In this document: positions 41,901 through 51,393 of the stretch, in pieces
Layout of the letters: each line of letters opens with the position of its first letter
How positions within the stretch are numbered: position 1 is the first letter of the stretch
From: Amycolatopsis cihanbeyliensis
Lineage (GTDB): Bacteria; Actinomycetota; Actinomycetes; Mycobacteriales; Pseudonocardiaceae
Length of the DNA stretch: 64,000 nt
Assembly: GCF_006715045.1 (NCBI RefSeq)
Contig: NZ_VFML01000001.1
Coordinates: 62,001-126,000, forward strand
Reading direction: 5' to 3'
Notes under the pieces: model-generated
What the model saw: only the letters and a program-made list of their open reading frames with translations
Told to the model about the DNA's origin: nothing
Databases searched by the model: none
Made by a program: the position numbers and the translations under genes

Positions 41901-43384
41901 CGCTGTTCACCACGGCCGAGATCGGTGAGTTCGCCGAACACTTCCGGCAGGCGCTCACCCGGCTCGCCACCGATCCCGAGGTCCTCGAACGGGCCGGACT
42001 CACCCCCTCCGACCTGCCGCTGTGCACAGTGGACCAGGACACCATCGAGGTGCTCGAGCTGGACCGTCCGGTCGCCGACATCCTGCCGCTCGGCCCGTTG
42101 CAGGAGCTGATGCTGCGGCACTCCAGGGCGGAGTCCCCGGACCCGTACACGGTGCAGTCGACCTTCTCGATCACCGGCGCACTCGACGTCGAGACCCTGC
42201 ACGCCGCCGGCGCGGACCTGCTGGAGCGGCACCCCAACCTCGGCGCGGTGTTCCCCGCCGGGTCCGAGGTCCAGGTGATCCCGGCGCGCCCTCGCCCGGA
42301 CTGCCGGGTGGTCGACGTGTCCGGTCCGGACACCGTGGACGGCGTGGATGTCGATCAGCGGGTGGATCGGATCCTGGCCGAGGACAGGGCCGAACCGTTC
42401 GACCTCGCGGCCGGTCCGCTGGTACGGCTGACCGTGATCCGCCGGGCGGCCGAGGAGTTCGAGTTCGTGCTCACCAGCCATCACGTGCTCTCCGACGGCT
42501 GGTCCGCGCCGCGCATGCTGACCGAGTTGTTCACTTTCTACACCGCGCGGTTGCGCGGCGCCCCACACCGGCTGGAAACGCCGATACCGTTCTCGGCGTA
42601 CCTGCGACTGTTGGGCGAGCGGGACCGGGAGGCCGCGCTGGCCGCCTGGCGCGCCGAGCTGGACGGCCTGCCCGAGGGCGACTACCTGACCGGTGACCGG
42701 ACGGTCGCGGGTTCGACCCGTGACGAGGATCCGGTGCTGCTGGAGTTCGAAGGTGAGCTGGTCGGCCAGCTCACCCGGGTCGCCGCCGAGCGCGGGCTGA
42801 CCCCCAACACCCTGCTGCAGGGCGCGTGGGCGACGGTGCTGGCGGCGCGGTCGGGCCGCCGGGACATCTGCTTCGGTGCCATGGTCGCCTGCCGCCCGCC
42901 GGAGCTCCATCAGGTGGAGGAGATGGTCGGCCTGCTGGCCAACACGGTGCCGGTGCGGGCCCGGTTCGGCGGCACGGTCGCCGACACGCTGGCCGACCTG
43001 CAGGCCCGGCAGCAGGCGATGACCGAGCACCACCACGTCGGGCTGGTCGAGCTGGAACGGCTGACCGGGCTCGGCAGGCTGTTCGACAGCCTGGTGGTGT
43101 TCGAGAACTACCCGGTGGACCCGGAACGCATCCGCGAGCCCGCGCCGGGGCTGACGATCACCGCGGCCCGGTTCCGGGAGGCGACCCACCACCCGCTGAC
43201 CCTGACGGTGATGCCGGAGGGCGGCGGCTGGGTGGGCGTCCTCGGGTACCGCTCCGGGATGTTCACCGCGGCGGAGGTCCGCGGGCTGGGCGCGGACCTG
43301 CTCGCGGTGCTCCGGGAGTTCCGGCAAGCGGGACGGCTCGAGGAGGACTCGCCCGGTTTCCTCGCCCGGTTCGCCGATGAGTAG
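32942..43384 (+). CDS. Siderophore nonribosomal peptide synthetase, C-A-PCP-E-C-A-PCP-E-C
   Basis: 3480 residues. C1 (to about 450; HHLIFDG near 156) lies first and should accept DHB from the free carrier protein. A1 (about 485-990), PCP1 (GGDS near 1033), E1 (HHLVIDG near 1211), C2 (HHALLDG near 1680), A2 (about 2000-2490), PCP2 (GGDS near 2531), E2 (HHLVVDG near 2723), C3 (HHVLSDG near 3180) follow. By hand alignment to GrsA the ten-residue code of A1 is DSDDVGMVDK, with acidic residues suggesting a basic amino acid such as Arg or Orn. A2 is DVWNFVAINK, without a clear match. Both amino acids should be epimerised to D. The protein ends in C3 with no A, PCP or TE after it. The TTG start follows GAGGAG, and the stop overlaps the MFS gene. 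Confidence 0.95.
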   Translation: MSTARVQSRRPAEAPAEEFLALTSAQLGIWNAQRLEPDSRDYLVGDVLEISGEAPIDVRLLAEAMRATTEEAESLRLRVFETPDGPRQLVSDEPVALPEVVDLRAEADPLAAAHARVEAERHRAAEACRGMVDRRLYAQTIIRLSACTVWYTQLGHHLIFDGYTAAMLSRRTAAHYTALVRGTEAPPSSFGRFADLVEADRAYLAGEQFERDRAYWRDQLTPLPELSDRQTPMTGPPERTLTARAELPPEEVARLRAAADAAGTTWGEALIACYAAFLHRLRGETDIVFAFPLMCRTGSTELRTPAMAVNVLPLRVTVRGGDRLDELSGRVAAVIREMRAHQRYRGENLPQDLGVPGAGALLHGRGVNLKAFDLELDFAGSTGVMRNVAGGPPEDMGLSVLPTRDGGLLLGFEVDARGNDQVGVDRRLAVLRDLLAGLTAPDAPAVGQVELLEPAERARLLEDWTAPALPGSPEDVPAVLAELAAARPERTALVHGRRRLATGELADRVHRLARALLARGVGPDDVVALALPRSVELVVALLAVLDAGAAYLPLDTEHPPERLGELVADARPALLLATADSPELEPGEAGLLRLDAADTRAELATLSGEPLSPAELAAPRHPEHLAYLIYTSGSTGRPKGVLGRSGGLAALLHHHRATVVAEAERATGRPLRAAHTYSFAFDSSLDQLIWLLCGHELHLYDAETTRDADALLAAYLRDRIDVVDTTPSMAAPLLEAGLLTADHRPSLLVLGGEATPETLWRRVAAAGIPARNMYGPTEAAVDSATARIDGGEPTIGHPLAGTRVYLLDNALRPVPHGTRGELYLAGPHLARGYANQPGVTAERFIADPWGSPEDTAARSASMGGGGRVTGGRAYRTGDLARWVPGRGLEYLGRADGQVKIRGHRVETGEVEAALGAVPGVSAAAAVVRTDGDRTRLVGYVVPASSGTELTADSVRATLAERVPDHLVPAAVVLLDELPVTSNGKLDRAALPAPPATGGGRAASTERERVLCEAVAEVFGLERVGVEDDFFALGGDSITAITVSSRLRARGLELRPRDLLARRSLAALAAASREIDGDTAAPPDEATGPVPAPPIVRALLDPHPDIDAVAGYAQWTALRLDGELAPADLLEGVRAVLDRHDALRLRGDRTGLVVRPRGAVDAAAVVSEAHTGEVAELAERLAGSLDPRSGDLLRVALLRTPRGEPDRLVVVAHHLVIDGVSWRILLPDLHTACVGGARDLAPGTTSWRRHATLLAEQGETGARRAELDYWRQALEGTRIGERALDRTRDTVATAHRSTTVASAETTEAVLGTLPAAYRAGVDEVLLAALVLALRDWGVPAGEAVTVTMEGHGREHLDLSRTIGWFTAEYPVRVATGASPEGTDPDRLLRAAKEAKRGVPDGGIGYGVLRHLDPETRPRLADIPPPDVLLNYLGRFAPLPGTGWHLPERDAFAVLEPAGKALEQVLALNCFVHEEDSPRIAVEWTAAGEVLDRGTVAGLQRAWEAALDTLAAHAERIGPDGGGLTPSDLPLVEIDQDTIDALERRHRIAEVLPATALQAGLSFHTLVRDDEDTDVYVVQAVTELAGELDAGRLAAAAGELLRRHPALRMYLATTAGGEIVQVIPAEVELDWRRLDLSGRAEEFAEHARAELERPFDPGEPPLIRFLLCTLGPADHRLAITNHHALLDGWSMPLVGRTLLAIYAELGGGPAVPAAAGLPEYFRWLASRDRDASPRAWREALSGVDEGTRLAPAAAGAAVERPDRVSIPLGVEFSERLRAFARERGITLTAVLQTAWGLLLGRLTGRRDVLFGCPVSGRPAEVDGVESMIGQLGNTIPVRVRHHPADTAARVLAEVHADNVALAEHHHVGLPDIQRLAGVGDLFDTMLVMENFPLSSRRRTPLAPGLDLAGVDITDATHYPLTVIVIPEDEIVVGLGYQPRAFDGATIRAYGRWLHNLLREIVADPGRPVARLPTLDPAEHDRLLRTGTGDLPARPRQSCLDTFAGWVRRKPAAEAVVCRDRSLTYAELDRRSSRLAHALIERGVRPQDPVAVLLGREVEMVIALFGVLKAGAVYVPMDADYPAERLAYMLADIAPAAAVTTGEDLPAARETPVLRLDHPGTLGELDRTSAWDTDPAWARRGLTADALAYVIYTSGTTGRPKGVAVPHRGVPDLIALQEDVVGVTEHDRYLHFASTSFDVAFWQFMVPLLSGGTCVIAPEEVRVPGDELLDYITEHRVTGVNLLPSFLAAMPDDAGVDPEVFFVVGAERLDPELARRWGNGRTALFNAYGPTEVTINSVTWRYDPDDPGPLPIGRPDPNIRAYVLDGGLLPVGFGVPGELYLGGPGLARGYVGRPGLTATAFVADPFGAPGDRAYRTGDLVYWRPDGQLVFLGRADHQVKIRGFRIELGEIETVLTQHPDVRACAVVVREDRPGERRLVGYVIPTDDANLDPVAVRDYLAGELPDHMVPTALVPLDRLPLSPSGKLDRTALPAPDANPATPARPPATEAEATLLEVFREVLGSTEVHLDDAFFDLGGDSIVSLQVVSRARRTGLTLTAKDVFEGRTVAGIAARAGTAEQEVETIEAPAVGDAPLTPVMRDLLRRCAAGGASATGFCQWMEICVPADGSEPMWRATLDTLLQRHPVLRARLARTGAGPVLRIPPAGTVTGADVLDHVRAGESADLRALVDSRITEVRERIDPWTGPLFRAVWVDAGRARLGRLVLIAHHLVVDGVSWRILQENLAYFGRTGLSFGESFLGWTRQLRAAADSRRRELPHWRRMAATPPIAGRALDPARDTVATARHHEIRIGPEPTRTLLTTLPQAYRTTPDPVLLTALVQATHRWRGTAELLVAMESHGRPQHTADRRGPVNLTETVGWFTAVHPARLELTGPGLPETVKAVKERLHATGDGLGYGILTTAGLLPEVHPEVGWNYLGRFPERPSEETSWRRPPDADPLGSGGNEDLPLPHGLMINALAEDGSLGVRFTWPSALFTTAEIGEFAEHFRQALTRLATDPEVLERAGLTPSDLPLCTVDQDTIEVLELDRPVADILPLGPLQELMLRHSRAESPDPYTVQSTFSITGALDVETLHAAGADLLERHPNLGAVFPAGSEVQVIPARPRPDCRVVDVSGPDTVDGVDVDQRVDRILAEDRAEPFDLAAGPLVRLTVIRRAAEEFEFVLTSHHVLSDGWSAPRMLTELFTFYTARLRGAPHRLETPIPFSAYLRLLGERDREAALAAWRAELDGLPEGDYLTGDRTVAGSTRDEDPVLLEFEGELVGQLTRVAAERGLTPNTLLQGAWATVLAARSGRRDICFGAMVACRPPELHQVEEMVGLLANTVPVRARFGGTVADTLADLQARQQAMTEHHHVGLVELERLTGLGRLFDSLVVFENYPVDPERIREPAPGLTITAARFREATHHPLTLTVMPEGGGWVGVLGYRSGMFTAAEVRGLGADLLAVLREFRQAGRLEEDSPGFLARFADE

Positions 43385-44804
43385 CGGGGGAGGGGTCGAC
43401 TCCGAGGGCGCCGAGCGGATCGACGCGCCGCTGCTGCGGACCGCGTTCATCCTGGTGCTCGGCACGTTCATGGCGACACTGGACGCCACGATCGTCACGG
43501 TCGGGATCGACACCCTCGCCACCGAGTTCGACGCCTCGGTCACCGAGATCCAGTGGGTCAGCACGGCCTACCTGCTCGCGGTCGTCACCGCCGTGCCCAC
43601 CTCGGGCTGGCTCGCGGATCGTTTCGGTGGCCGCCGCACCTGGATCTGCGCGGTGGTGGCGTTCCTGATCGGGTCGGTGCTGTGCGCCCTCGCCTGGTCG
43701 GTTACCAGCCTGGTGGTGTTCCGGGTGCTGCAGGGTCTCGGCGGCGGGCTGCTGCCACCGACCGGGCAGGCCCTGCTCGCCCGCGCCGCCGGCCCCCGCC
43801 GGATCGGCAGGCTGATCAGCGTGGTCGCGGTGGTGCCGATGCTGTCCCCGGTACTCGGGCCGCTGGTCGGTGGCTCGATCCTCGGGGTGGCCGACTGGCC
43901 GTGGCTGTTCTACGTCAACCTTCCGATCGGGCTGGGGGCGGTCCTGCTGGCGCGCCGGTACGTGCCTGCGCAGCCGTCCTCGGCCGCGGGTGCGCGGTTC
44001 GACCTCCGCGGGGCCGCGCTGCTCTCGCCAGGGCTCGCCGTGCTGGTCTTCGGTCTCACCGAGCTCGGGCACGGGCAGGTGGTGCCGGTGCCGGTGGCGT
44101 GGGCGGCGGTACTGACCGGCCTCGGGATGCTCCTCGGGTTCGTCTGGCACGGGCTGCGCACGAGCCGCAGCCCGCTGATCGACCCGCGCCTGTTCACCCG
44201 GCCGCCGTTCGGTGCGGCGGCGCTGGCGCTGGCCGTGTTGGGCGCCTCGGTGTTCGGCGCCACCTTCCTGCTGCCGCTGTACCTGCAGGCGGGCCGTGGG
44301 CTTTCGGCGTGGGAGGCGGGCCTGCTGCTCGCGCCTCAGGGTGTGGGGGCCGCGGCCGGGTCGCTACTGGTCAACCGGACCATCGACCGGCTCGCCGCGC
44401 GCACCCTCGTGGTGCTCGGGATCGGGCTGATCGCGTTCGGCACGTTCCCGTTCACCCAGCTGGCGAGCACGCCCGCGGACGGCCTGATCGCGGTGTCGCT
44501 GCTGGTGCGCGGCATCGGCATCGCCATGATCAGCGCCCCGGTGATGAACATCGTGTACAGCAGGATGGATCGGGACCACCTCCCGCGCGCGTCCAGCGCG
44601 CTGAACCTGCTGAACACGGTTGGCGGCTCGGTCGGAACCGCGGTGCTCGCGGTGATCCTGGAAGGCAGGCTGGCCGCGCGCGGGCCGGAGATCCCGCAGG
44701 CGTTCGCCGACACCTTCTGGTGGGTGCTGGGCTTCTGCCTCCTCGCCGCCGCCGGCGCGACACGGCTGCCCGGCCGCGACCGGACGGCGACCGGGCGCGC
44801 CTGA
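43377..44804 (+). CDS. MFS exporter, DHA2 (14-helix) family; probable siderophore exporter
   Basis: A 475-residue drug:H+ antiporter-type membrane protein with about 14 hydrophobic segments. Motif A ([11 protein letters not shown]) lies after helix 2 and the antiporter-like segment [18 protein letters not shown] further on. DHA2 exporters often sit in siderophore clusters. An 8-base overlap with the NRPS gene indicates the exported substrate is that NRPS product. Confidence 0.92.
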   Translation: MSSGGGVDSEGAERIDAPLLRTAFILVLGTFMATLDATIVTVGIDTLATEFDASVTEIQWVSTAYLLAVVTAVPTSGWLADRFGGRRTWICAVVAFLIGSVLCALAWSVTSLVVFRVLQGLGGGLLPPTGQALLARAAGPRRIGRLISVVAVVPMLSPVLGPLVGGSILGVADWPWLFYVNLPIGLGAVLLARRYVPAQPSSAAGARFDLRGAALLSPGLAVLVFGLTELGHGQVVPVPVAWAAVLTGLGMLLGFVWHGLRTSRSPLIDPRLFTRPPFGAAALALAVLGASVFGATFLLPLYLQAGRGLSAWEAGLLLAPQGVGAAAGSLLVNRTIDRLAARTLVVLGIGLIAFGTFPFTQLASTPADGLIAVSLLVRGIGIAMISAPVMNIVYSRMDRDHLPRASSALNLLNTVGGSVGTAVLAVILEGRLAARGPEIPQAFADTFWWVLGFCLLAAAGATRLPGRDRTATGRA

Positions 44805-44844
44805 CCCGCTCGCGACCAGCCGCCGGCCGAGGCGCATGTGCTAT

Positions 44845-44860
44845 GTATAACGGCCTATAC
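44845..44860. promoter_or_regulatory. Inverted repeat before the MBL-fold gene
   Basis: GTATA, six bases, TATAC. It is an AT-rich island in high-GC DNA, 74 bases before the next start codon. A further GTATAG occurs at about 44,924. It could be an operator or promoter element of the MBL-fold gene. Confidence 0.3.
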
Positions 44861-44933
44861 GCCACCGCTGGTGTTCTCCGCTCCGCCACACGCGACTTGA
44901 CCTCCAGCGCGCTCGAGGTTTGAGTATAGGCAC

Positions 44934-45767
44934 ATGACGATATGGATCTGTACCGGATGCGGGCTGGAACACCCGGACTCACCCGAGCCGCCGCCGGTCG
45001 ACGGCTGTGTACTCGACCGCGGCGAGGTCGGCGTCGAGGAGCGTGGCGATCTGGGACCGCATGGCAGAGGGTGGACGACGCACGCGGAGCTGGCCGCGCA
45101 GCCGCACGAAACGTTGCGCAGGGACCACGGTCGTGGTGTGTACAGCCTGCGCAGGGAACCGAGGTTCGCCATCGGCCACTGGTCGTTCCTGGTGCGGACC
45201 GCGCACGGCAACCTGCTCTGGGATCCGCCCGCCTATCTCGACGAGGAGGTCCTGGGCCTGGTGCGCGAGCTCGGCGGGGTGGATGTGATCGCGGTGAGCC
45301 ACCCGCACATGTTCGCCGCGCAGGTGAGCTGGAGCCACGCCTTCGGACGCGTTCCCGTGTTGGTGAACGCCGACGACCAGGAGTGGGTGCCGCGCGCCGA
45401 TCCCGTCGTCGAATACTGGAAGGACCACGCCGAGCCGTTACCCGGCGTCGAGCTCATCCAACTCGGTGGGCACATGCCGGGCAGTTCGGTCGCCCGCACG
45501 AGCGACGGCACCCTGTTGGTCGGCGACACGATCAGCGGGGTTCCCGTGCACCCGGCCTGGGTGTCATTCACCCGCAACTACCCGAAGCTGGTGCCGCTCT
45601 CGCCCGCGGTGGTGCGCCGGATCGTGCGGCGGCTGGACGCCTACGAGTACGACCGGCTCTACACGCTGGGCGGCGACACCATCGACAGCCAGGCCAAAGC
45701 GGTCGTGCACCGCTCCGCGGACAGCCACATCCGTTGGGCCGGCGGGGAGTTCGACCGGCTGACCTGA
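44934..45767 (+). CDS. MBL-fold metallohydrolase-like protein with N-terminal zinc-ribbon remnant
   Basis: A 277-residue protein. It begins with a short rubredoxin-like knuckle (MTIWICTGCGLEHPD and one further Cys). A metallo-beta-lactamase-like fold follows: SHPHMFA near residue 121, GGHMPGSSV near 178 and GDTISG near 195. The canonical HxHxDH site is reduced to HPHxxx, so metal binding may differ from true lactamases. The second zinc cysteine pair is incomplete. It stands after the siderophore exporter, with 129 bases between, and its link to that cluster is unproven. Confidence 0.75.
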   Translation: MTIWICTGCGLEHPDSPEPPPVDGCVLDRGEVGVEERGDLGPHGRGWTTHAELAAQPHETLRRDHGRGVYSLRREPRFAIGHWSFLVRTAHGNLLWDPPAYLDEEVLGLVRELGGVDVIAVSHPHMFAAQVSWSHAFGRVPVLVNADDQEWVPRADPVVEYWKDHAEPLPGVELIQLGGHMPGSSVARTSDGTLLVGDTISGVPVHPAWVSFTRNYPKLVPLSPAVVRRIVRRLDAYEYDRLYTLGGDTIDSQAKAVVHRSADSHIRWAGGEFDRLT

Positions 45768-45786
45768 CCGTGCACCCGGAGGGCGC

Positions 45787-46113
45787 TCAGCTGCCCCGGT
45801 TCTCGCCGAGCTCCTCGACGATGGGGTTGGGCCGCGTCGCACGCTGATGCTCGGCGAGTCCGCTCGGAGCGTCCTGGCCCGCCTGCCGTGCCTTGTCCGA
45901 GCTTGACTGGCCTTCCTCGGCGGCCTTGTCCAGTGGGGCCGATCGGAGGACCTCGGCCACGTTGGCGTACTCGGCGGGAGGCATGGCCCGCAGAGCCCGC
46001 ACCGCGCCCGCGTCCACACCGTGGTTCTCGGCGTAGGAGACGAGCTGCTCCTTGCCGGCAGGGAAGTCGGCGTCGGACAGTGCGGCCTCGAGCGTCCTCC
46101 GGTCCGTGGTCAT
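45787..46113 (-). CDS. DUF2795 domain protein
   Basis: A 108-residue soluble protein. The segment FPAGKEQLVSYAENHGVDAG, followed by A-V-R-A-L-R-A-M-P, is the DUF2795 core. A hydrophilic tail follows. AAGGAGG stands a few bases before the ATG. The function is unknown. The gene is convergent with the MBL-fold gene, with 19 bases between their stop codons. Confidence 0.8.
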   Translation of the reverse strand: MTTDRRTLEAALSDADFPAGKEQLVSYAENHGVDAGAVRALRAMPPAEYANVAEVLRSAPLDKAAEEGQSSSDKARQAGQDAPSGLAEHQRATRPNPIVEELGENRGS

Positions 46114-46339
46114 GGGGTCGCGCCTCCTTGCTGCTCGGGTCTGCGGCCGCGACAGTGCGCCGCCGGTACGGGTTGCCCTTCGGGTACCCACCCGGCGCGC
46201 GGTCACACCCGGCGCGCACCTGCCAACCCTGGCGGCTCCGCGCCTCGGTTGACCGCCGTTTCCCGCTCGGTCCTGTCGGCTCCGGCGGCCGTCTCGGCTG
46301 ACCGGCCTGCGGCCACCGCCGGGGTCGCTACCCGCCGGC

Positions 46340-46583
46340 CCCCGGACCGGGCCGGTGCCCAGCCCGATTCGCCGGAATCCGGCTTCCGCCAGCCGGTCCG
46401 CCCCCCACCAGGTTGCGGGTGTCGACCGGCATGGCCCGGTCGGCGGCCTCCGCCGGCCGGGCCCAGTCGAGCGTGCGGAACCGGGGCCACTCGGTCAGCA
46501 GTACGATCCCGGCCCACGTCCTTGGCCACCAGGTAGGGATCGTCGGTTACCCGGAGTGGTGCCAGGCCCGCCGCCTCGGCCGT
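46340..46583 (-). pseudogene. Fragment of UDP-glucose 6-dehydrogenase (C-terminal part)
   Basis: Minus-strand remains. One frame gives PLRVTDDPYLVAKDV, the next VLLTEWPRFRTLDWARPAEA and AMPVDTRNLV, and the next RLAEAGFRRIGLG. Together they follow the end of a UDP-glucose/GDP-mannose dehydrogenase. At least two frameshifts separate them and the N-terminal Rossmann domain is absent, so the gene is dead. The 46114-46339 stretch before it shows nothing recognisable. Confidence 0.65.
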
Positions 46584-46586
46584 GCC

Positions 46587-46740
46587 GCGTCAGCCACCGC
46601 ATCGGCGGTGCGCGGACCGCCGCCGGTAGCAGTGCGATCGTGAGCGGCACGATGACGAAGGCCAGGTGCGAGAGACCGTGCGCAGCGCCCACAGCGCGAG
46701 GAAGAGAATCAGCAGCCGCGCGGCCACGATGGCCGCCAGG
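46587..46740 (-). pseudogene. Fragment of an AI-2E-family transporter (N-terminal part)
   Basis: Two hydrophobic pieces in different minus-strand frames, AIVAARLLILFLALWALRTV and HLAFVIVPLTIALLPAAVRA followed by a R-W-L-T-R-H-G end, resemble helices 1 and 2 of AI-2E/PerM-like membrane proteins. They amount to about 50 residues of a protein that normally has about 350. It lies directly against the UDP-glucose dehydrogenase relic. Confidence 0.45.
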
Positions 46741-47096
46741 CGTTGCTCAACGCGCACGACCACGTCCTCGGTCTGCTGGAGCTGCCCGACCCGTTCACCG
46801 CGATCATCGGTCGGGACGATGTCGGCAACGGCAAGCCGCATCCGGAGCCCTACCGCAAGGGGTGCGCCGCACTCGACGTGCCGGCGGCCGAAACACTGGT
46901 CTTCGAGGACGCGGTCAGCGGCGTCCGCTCGGCGATCGCCGCGAGGACACGCTGCGCCGGTATCGGTGTGCCGGAGCTGAGGGAGGCCGGCGCGTTCGAT
47001 GTCATCGACGACTTCACCGGCCTGTATGTCGATCGGAGTACGCCCGCCGCTGTCACGCTGCGCGGACTCCGCCCCGCCGTCCCGATCAGGAGATGA
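46734..47096 (+). pseudogene. HAD-superfamily phosphatase, 5'-truncated
   Basis: About 120 residues of a beta-phosphoglucomutase-like HAD hydrolase: RQALLNAH, then RDDVGNGKPHPEPYRKGCAA and ETLVFEDAVSGVRSAIAA with the Mg-binding D. The N-terminal motif I with the nucleophile Asp (DxDGT) and the cap domain are missing. No ribosome site precedes the first possible start (TTG 46743). It is a remnant joined to the opposite-strand AI-2E fragment. Confidence 0.65.
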
Positions 47097-48050
47097 GCCA
47101 GCGGCACGGTGCCGTGCCGGTGATCTTGATGTCGCTCATGTCGCGCCGAGTCGCCGGAGGAACCATCGGGTCAGGATGTCGTCGACCGCCGTGGCTGTGG
47201 GCAGTTGCGGGGCCGGTTCCAGGCTGGGTTCCTCATGGTCGGCTCCGGCGGCGGGATGCTGGTCTCCGGCGGAGAGTTCGAGCGCTCGTGCGGCATGGGC
47301 GGCCGATCGAGGATGTGCTTGACCCGAGTAGCCTTCCCCACAGGGTGGAGGAACGCCGCACCGGCAGCGCCGCGGCCCGCCCCGCATGGCGGGTCTCCTG
47401 CGTCGTGGTGCCACCCGCAATGATGGCACCCTTTCCATCGCGGTGTGCCGTCGCCCATGAGCGTCGCTTTGTCCGGGCGGCGCCGCACCTGATCTTCGCG
47501 GAATTGATCAATTGGGCCGGATGGGGGTTCGAACGTACGCGGCCGCGCCCCCCGGATTGGTCCGATGGGCGGTAGAAATTCCGTCGCCGGCAGGTATAAA
47601 CGTCAACCAAATGGCAGACCGACCCGGTCGCGCGTGCGTTTTGCCGGATTAATCGCCCGCCGGGCCGGGCCGGACGGGCGGTGGTCCGGAAATATGGCGG
47701 CATCGCTGTCGGGCGATGAACGTTTGACCGCACCAACGTTTACTGCTGGTGATGAGAGTTGGCATTCGGGTGGTCCAGTCGATCACCGCAACCGTATCCG
47801 TTCGCCTGACGTTGGATTCTGTGCTATCTTGGCGAGGTAGTCGCAAGATCGTCACATTCGGTTGCCCGGGTAGCTTGGTTGGACTATTGGTGGTTCGTCC
47901 GGGTGGTGGGTAGGATTGAGATTCCGCGCGGAGACTAACTTGCACCGCTGGGGGTGCTGGGATATTTACACAGGTAATACTGGGGTTCCCCGATAGTCAT
48001 TAATTGATTATTTCTTATTGTCGCATTATTGCGTGCAAACGACTGATGGG
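47097..48050. other. Long noncoding stretch upstream of the second NRPS cluster
   Basis: 954 bases without a supported gene. The left part (to about 47,560) is high GC, with only implausible reading frames; a small hairpin (arms CGGCACGG/CCGTGCCG) lies at about 47,103-47,120. The right part (about 47,580-48,050) is clearly AT-richer. It holds two AACGTTT direct repeats (47719 and 47735), a TATCTT -10-like box (47825) and a run of A/T just before the start codon. It probably contains the promoter and operator region of the operon starting at 48051. Confidence 0.5.
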
Positions 48051-49361
48051 ATGCATATGGTCGAATCGCGGCCGGACTCGCCGTCGACGTCTGATACCGC
48101 GGCAGGGCGGCTCGCCGACCTGCAATTGACCGCCCGGACCGCGGCTGGGCGCCAGTTCGTGGAGCTCGCCGAACGGCACGCCGAGGATTTCGCCGCCCGG
48201 GCGGAGCAGCACGACGTCGAAGGTTCCTTCCCGTTCCAGAACTTCAAGGAGATGGCACAGAGTTCCTTCCTGGCCGGCACTGTCGGCGCCGAGTACGGCG
48301 GCCTTGGCGTGGACTCCCTTTACGACGTCATGGTCGGGTTGAGCCGGCTGGCTCGCGGCGACGCCTCCACCGCGATCGCGGCGAACATGCACGTCGCGGG
48401 TGCCTCGGTGGCCGGCCAGTTCATGCGACGCAGCCTGGCCGAGGGCGATGAGCACACCGCGGCGATGCTGTCCGCGCTGCTGGGCCAGGTCGGATCGGGA
48501 GCGGTGGTGATGTGCTTCCCGACCACGGAGCGCGGCACCGACCTGACCGCGCCACAGATGGAGGCCACCCCGGCCGACGGCGGCTACGTGCTCAACGGGC
48601 GCAAGATCTTCGGCACCATCTCGCCCGCCGCGCAGCTGTTCTTCCCCAGCGTGCGTATTCCCAAGGACGGCGGCGGCTACCTCACCGGCACCGCGATGGT
48701 TCCCGGCGACGCCCCCGGGTTGGTGGTGGAGGACAACTGGGACTCGCTGGGGATGCGTGCCTCCGGAAGCAACGACATCACCTTCACCGACGTGCGCGTG
48801 CCCGCCAGCCACGTGTTCGCGGTGAAGGACAACTACGCCAAGGTCGGCCAGGGTTTCGCCACCTTCGCCCTGACGGCCAACATTCCCCTGATCGCCACCT
48901 TCCTGGGTGTCGCCGAGTGCGCGACGGCGCACGCGGCCGAGGCAGCGGGGAAGCGCAAGGGACCGCGCAAGCGGCGACTGGCCGATCGCATCCCGATCCA
49001 GCAGCTCATGGCCGAGATCGAGATCGACCTGGCGACCTGCCGGGCGATGCTCGCCAGGGTCGGGCAGCTGGCCGATGAGTTCCTCGCGCGCTACGAGACC
49101 GGCGACCCGCTCTCCGCCGAGTCGAATGCGCTGATGAAGGAGACGCAGTGCATGAAGTACGTGGTCAACCGCAAGTCCATTGAAGTGGTGGACCGGGCGA
49201 TGATCATCTGCGGTGGTGGCTCGTACATGAGCCGGCACCCGCTGGCCCGGTTGTACCGCGACGTGCGGGCCGGCCCGTTCATGCAGCCGTTCGCTCCGTA
49301 CGAGGCACTGGAGTACATCGGCAAGGTGTCGCTCGGCCTCGACCCGGCGCTGGACCGCTGA
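48051..49361 (+). CDS. Acyl-CoA dehydrogenase-like flavoprotein 1
   Basis: A 436-residue acyl-CoA dehydrogenase-fold protein. N-terminal helices are followed by the FAD/substrate region: VGAEYGGLGVDSLYDVMVGL, CFPTTERGTDL, DNWDSLGMRASGSNDITFTD, and a C-terminal helical domain with ICGGGSYMSRHPLARLYRDV. The family makes alpha,beta double bonds in acyl thioesters with FAD. The catalytic Glu was not placed with confidence. First gene of the FAAL-NRPS operon; the substrate is probably carrier-bound. ATG 48051 or ATG 48057 are both possible. A TTG at 48018 seems less likely. Confidence 0.85.
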   Translation: MHMVESRPDSPSTSDTAAGRLADLQLTARTAAGRQFVELAERHAEDFAARAEQHDVEGSFPFQNFKEMAQSSFLAGTVGAEYGGLGVDSLYDVMVGLSRLARGDASTAIAANMHVAGASVAGQFMRRSLAEGDEHTAAMLSALLGQVGSGAVVMCFPTTERGTDLTAPQMEATPADGGYVLNGRKIFGTISPAAQLFFPSVRIPKDGGGYLTGTAMVPGDAPGLVVEDNWDSLGMRASGSNDITFTDVRVPASHVFAVKDNYAKVGQGFATFALTANIPLIATFLGVAECATAHAAEAAGKRKGPRKRRLADRIPIQQLMAEIEIDLATCRAMLARVGQLADEFLARYETGDPLSAESNALMKETQCMKYVVNRKSIEVVDRAMIICGGGSYMSRHPLARLYRDVRAGPFMQPFAPYEALEYIGKVSLGLDPALDR

Positions 49362-49395
49362 CCGTGCCCGGTGACGACGGATCGGAGTCACAGCC

Positions 49396-51393
49396 GTGCT
49401 GACCCTCGGCCTGGCCGGTGGACTGGACCCGGCACACGACGTGGTCCTGGACACCCCGGAGAACTACACCTACGACGGCGCCGCGGTGCTGGTACGCGAC
49501 GGTGTGATCATCGCCGCCGCGGAGGAGGAACGGCTCAACCGGATCAAGCACTCCAACAAGTTCCCGGTCTCGGCGATCCGGTTCTGCCTCGACGAGGCCG
49601 GAGTGCGCCCGGAGGAGATCGACCGCTTCGCCTACTACGTCGACGAGGCCGCGGCCAACGCGTTGCTCACCCGGCTGTACCTGCGGATGCCGGACTGGCC
49701 GCTGCGCGCCGATGCTCGCACGATGTTCGCCGGAGCGCTCGGTGTTCACCTCGGCTGCGAGGTCGAGCAGGACAAGCTGGACTTCTACGCGCACAAGCTG
49801 ACCCACGCCGCCGGCGCGCTCGCGCACTCCGGTTTCGACGACACCCTGGTGTACGTGGTGGACAGCGCGGGAGGGGTGTTCGACGCGGGCTGGACCGCCG
49901 ACGGCGCGCTGCGCCTGGAGGAACTCGTCGCCATCCCGCCGGCGCGCTCGATGAACCAGTTGTGGGAGAAGACGCTGCCTTTCCTCGGTTTCGGGTTGTT
50001 CGAGGAGTACAAGGCGATGGCACTGGCAGCGCATGGTGACCCGGCCCGGTTCCGGCCGTTGCTGGAGCAGGTGTGCCGCCGGCTGCCGGACGGCGACTAC
50101 GCGGTGGACCTGGCCACGCTGGACCGGCTCGCCGGGGAGGTCCCGCCCCGCCCGCGGCACGAGGAACCAGCCGAGGTACACCGGGATCTGGCGGCGGCCT
50201 TGCAGGAGGCCACCGAGGAGGTGGTGCTGCACGTGCTGCGGCACTACCGGGAGAGGACCGGCAGGAGCACCCTGTGCATGGCCGGGGGAATGATCGAGAA
50301 CACCGCGGTGAGCGGGCGGGTGCTGCGCTCCGGCCTGTTCGACGACGTGTTCGTGCACCCCGCCGCCTACGACTCCGGGTGCGCGGTCGGGGCGGGGCTG
50401 CTGGCCGCCAACGACGCGGGGGACCGCCTGGACCGGTCCCGGGTGCGGCACGTGTACTGGGGCCGCTCGCTCGGCGGCGACCAGGACATCGATGCGGAGC
50501 TGGCCGGCTGGTCCGCGTTCGTGGACGTGGCACGACCGGAGCGGCCGGCAGAGCACGTCGCCGGGCTGCTCGCCGAGGGCAAGGTGCTCGGCTGGGTGCG
50601 GGGCCGGGCGGAGTTCGGCTCGCACGCACTCGGCAACCGCAGCATCCTCGCCGACGCTCGCCGGAAGGAGGCCCGCGCCCGGGTCAACGAGGTCACCGGA
50701 CGGAACGAGCCGTACCGGCCGCTCGCGCCGTCGGTGCCGGTGGAACGTGCCGCGGACTTCTTCGTGCTGCCAGGACGGACCGGCGCCTCGCCGTTCATGA
50801 CCTTCGCACTGGAGGTGCGCCCGGAGTGGCGGGCCGAGTTGCCCGCGGTCACCCACGCCGACGGCACCGCCAAGCTGCACACCGTGGCGCGGGAGGACAA
50901 CCCGGGCTACTGGGAACTGCTGACCGCCTTCGGCGCGCGGACCGGGGTCCCCGTGCTGCTGAACACGTCGTTCAACAACAGCACGGAACCGACCGTGGAC
51001 TCGGTGCGCGACGCGGTGGTCGCCTTCCTCACCACCGGACTGGACGGCCTCGTCGTCGGTGACCGCGTGCTCAGCCGTGCGGACCCGGCCGAGGCGGACT
51101 GGCGCGCATTGGAGGTGTCGGTGCCGCCGTACGTGAAGCTGTTCCGGGTCAAGGGGCAGACCGAACGCGACCAGGGTGGCGCTCGGCACGAGATCCGCAC
51201 CACCTACGACCCGCCGGTGCGGCGCAGGATCGGTCCCGCCGCCGCGGCGCTGCTGGACTCGCTGGACCGCCCGGCGAACCTCGGTGACGCGTTGGACCGG
51301 GTCGATGCCGACCCCACGGAGCTCCTCGCCGAACTGCGGGGCCTGTGGGCCGAACGATTCCTTCGTCTTGCGCCCCAAGGAGGTGCGGCATGA
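49396..51393 (+). CDS. NodU/CmcH-family carbamoyltransferase homologue with altered motifs
   Basis: A 665-residue member of the O-carbamoyltransferase family, which adds carbamoyl groups from carbamoyl phosphate and ATP. The Kae1-like domain keeps HxxxH (HKLTH, near 133) and LNTSFNNSTEPTVDS. Two motifs kept by its paralogue at 52624 are changed: GGVALNCTMNG has become GGMIENTAVSG (near 296) and GPRALG has become GSHALG (near 409). This suggests lost or altered catalysis. Residues after about 575 form an extra C-terminal domain of about 90 residues. It lies 34 bases after the first dehydrogenase gene and overlaps the second by ATGA. Confidence 0.85.
   Translation: MLTLGLAGGLDPAHDVVLDTPENYTYDGAAVLVRDGVIIAAAEEERLNRIKHSNKFPVSAIRFCLDEAGVRPEEIDRFAYYVDEAAANALLTRLYLRMPDWPLRADARTMFAGALGVHLGCEVEQDKLDFYAHKLTHAAGALAHSGFDDTLVYVVDSAGGVFDAGWTADGALRLEELVAIPPARSMNQLWEKTLPFLGFGLFEEYKAMALAAHGDPARFRPLLEQVCRRLPDGDYAVDLATLDRLAGEVPPRPRHEEPAEVHRDLAAALQEATEEVVLHVLRHYRERTGRSTLCMAGGMIENTAVSGRVLRSGLFDDVFVHPAAYDSGCAVGAGLLAANDAGDRLDRSRVRHVYWGRSLGGDQDIDAELAGWSAFVDVARPERPAEHVAGLLAEGKVLGWVRGRAEFGSHALGNRSILADARRKEARARVNEVTGRNEPYRPLAPSVPVERAADFFVLPGRTGASPFMTFALEVRPEWRAELPAVTHADGTAKLHTVAREDNPGYWELLTAFGARTGVPVLLNTSFNNSTEPTVDSVRDAVVAFLTTGLDGLVVGDRVLSRADPAEADWRALEVSVPPYVKLFRVKGQTERDQGGARHEIRTTYDPPVRRRIGPAAAALLDSLDRPANLGDALDRVDADPTELLAELRGLWAERFLRLAPQGGAA

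Noticed and set aside
47171..47488. Minus-strand frame beginning near MGDGTPRWKGCHHCGWHHDAG
   Set aside because: The Cys/His cluster looked like a zinc knuckle, but the rest is Pro-rich and unlike any family. There is no ribosome site and no neighbouring gene to support it.
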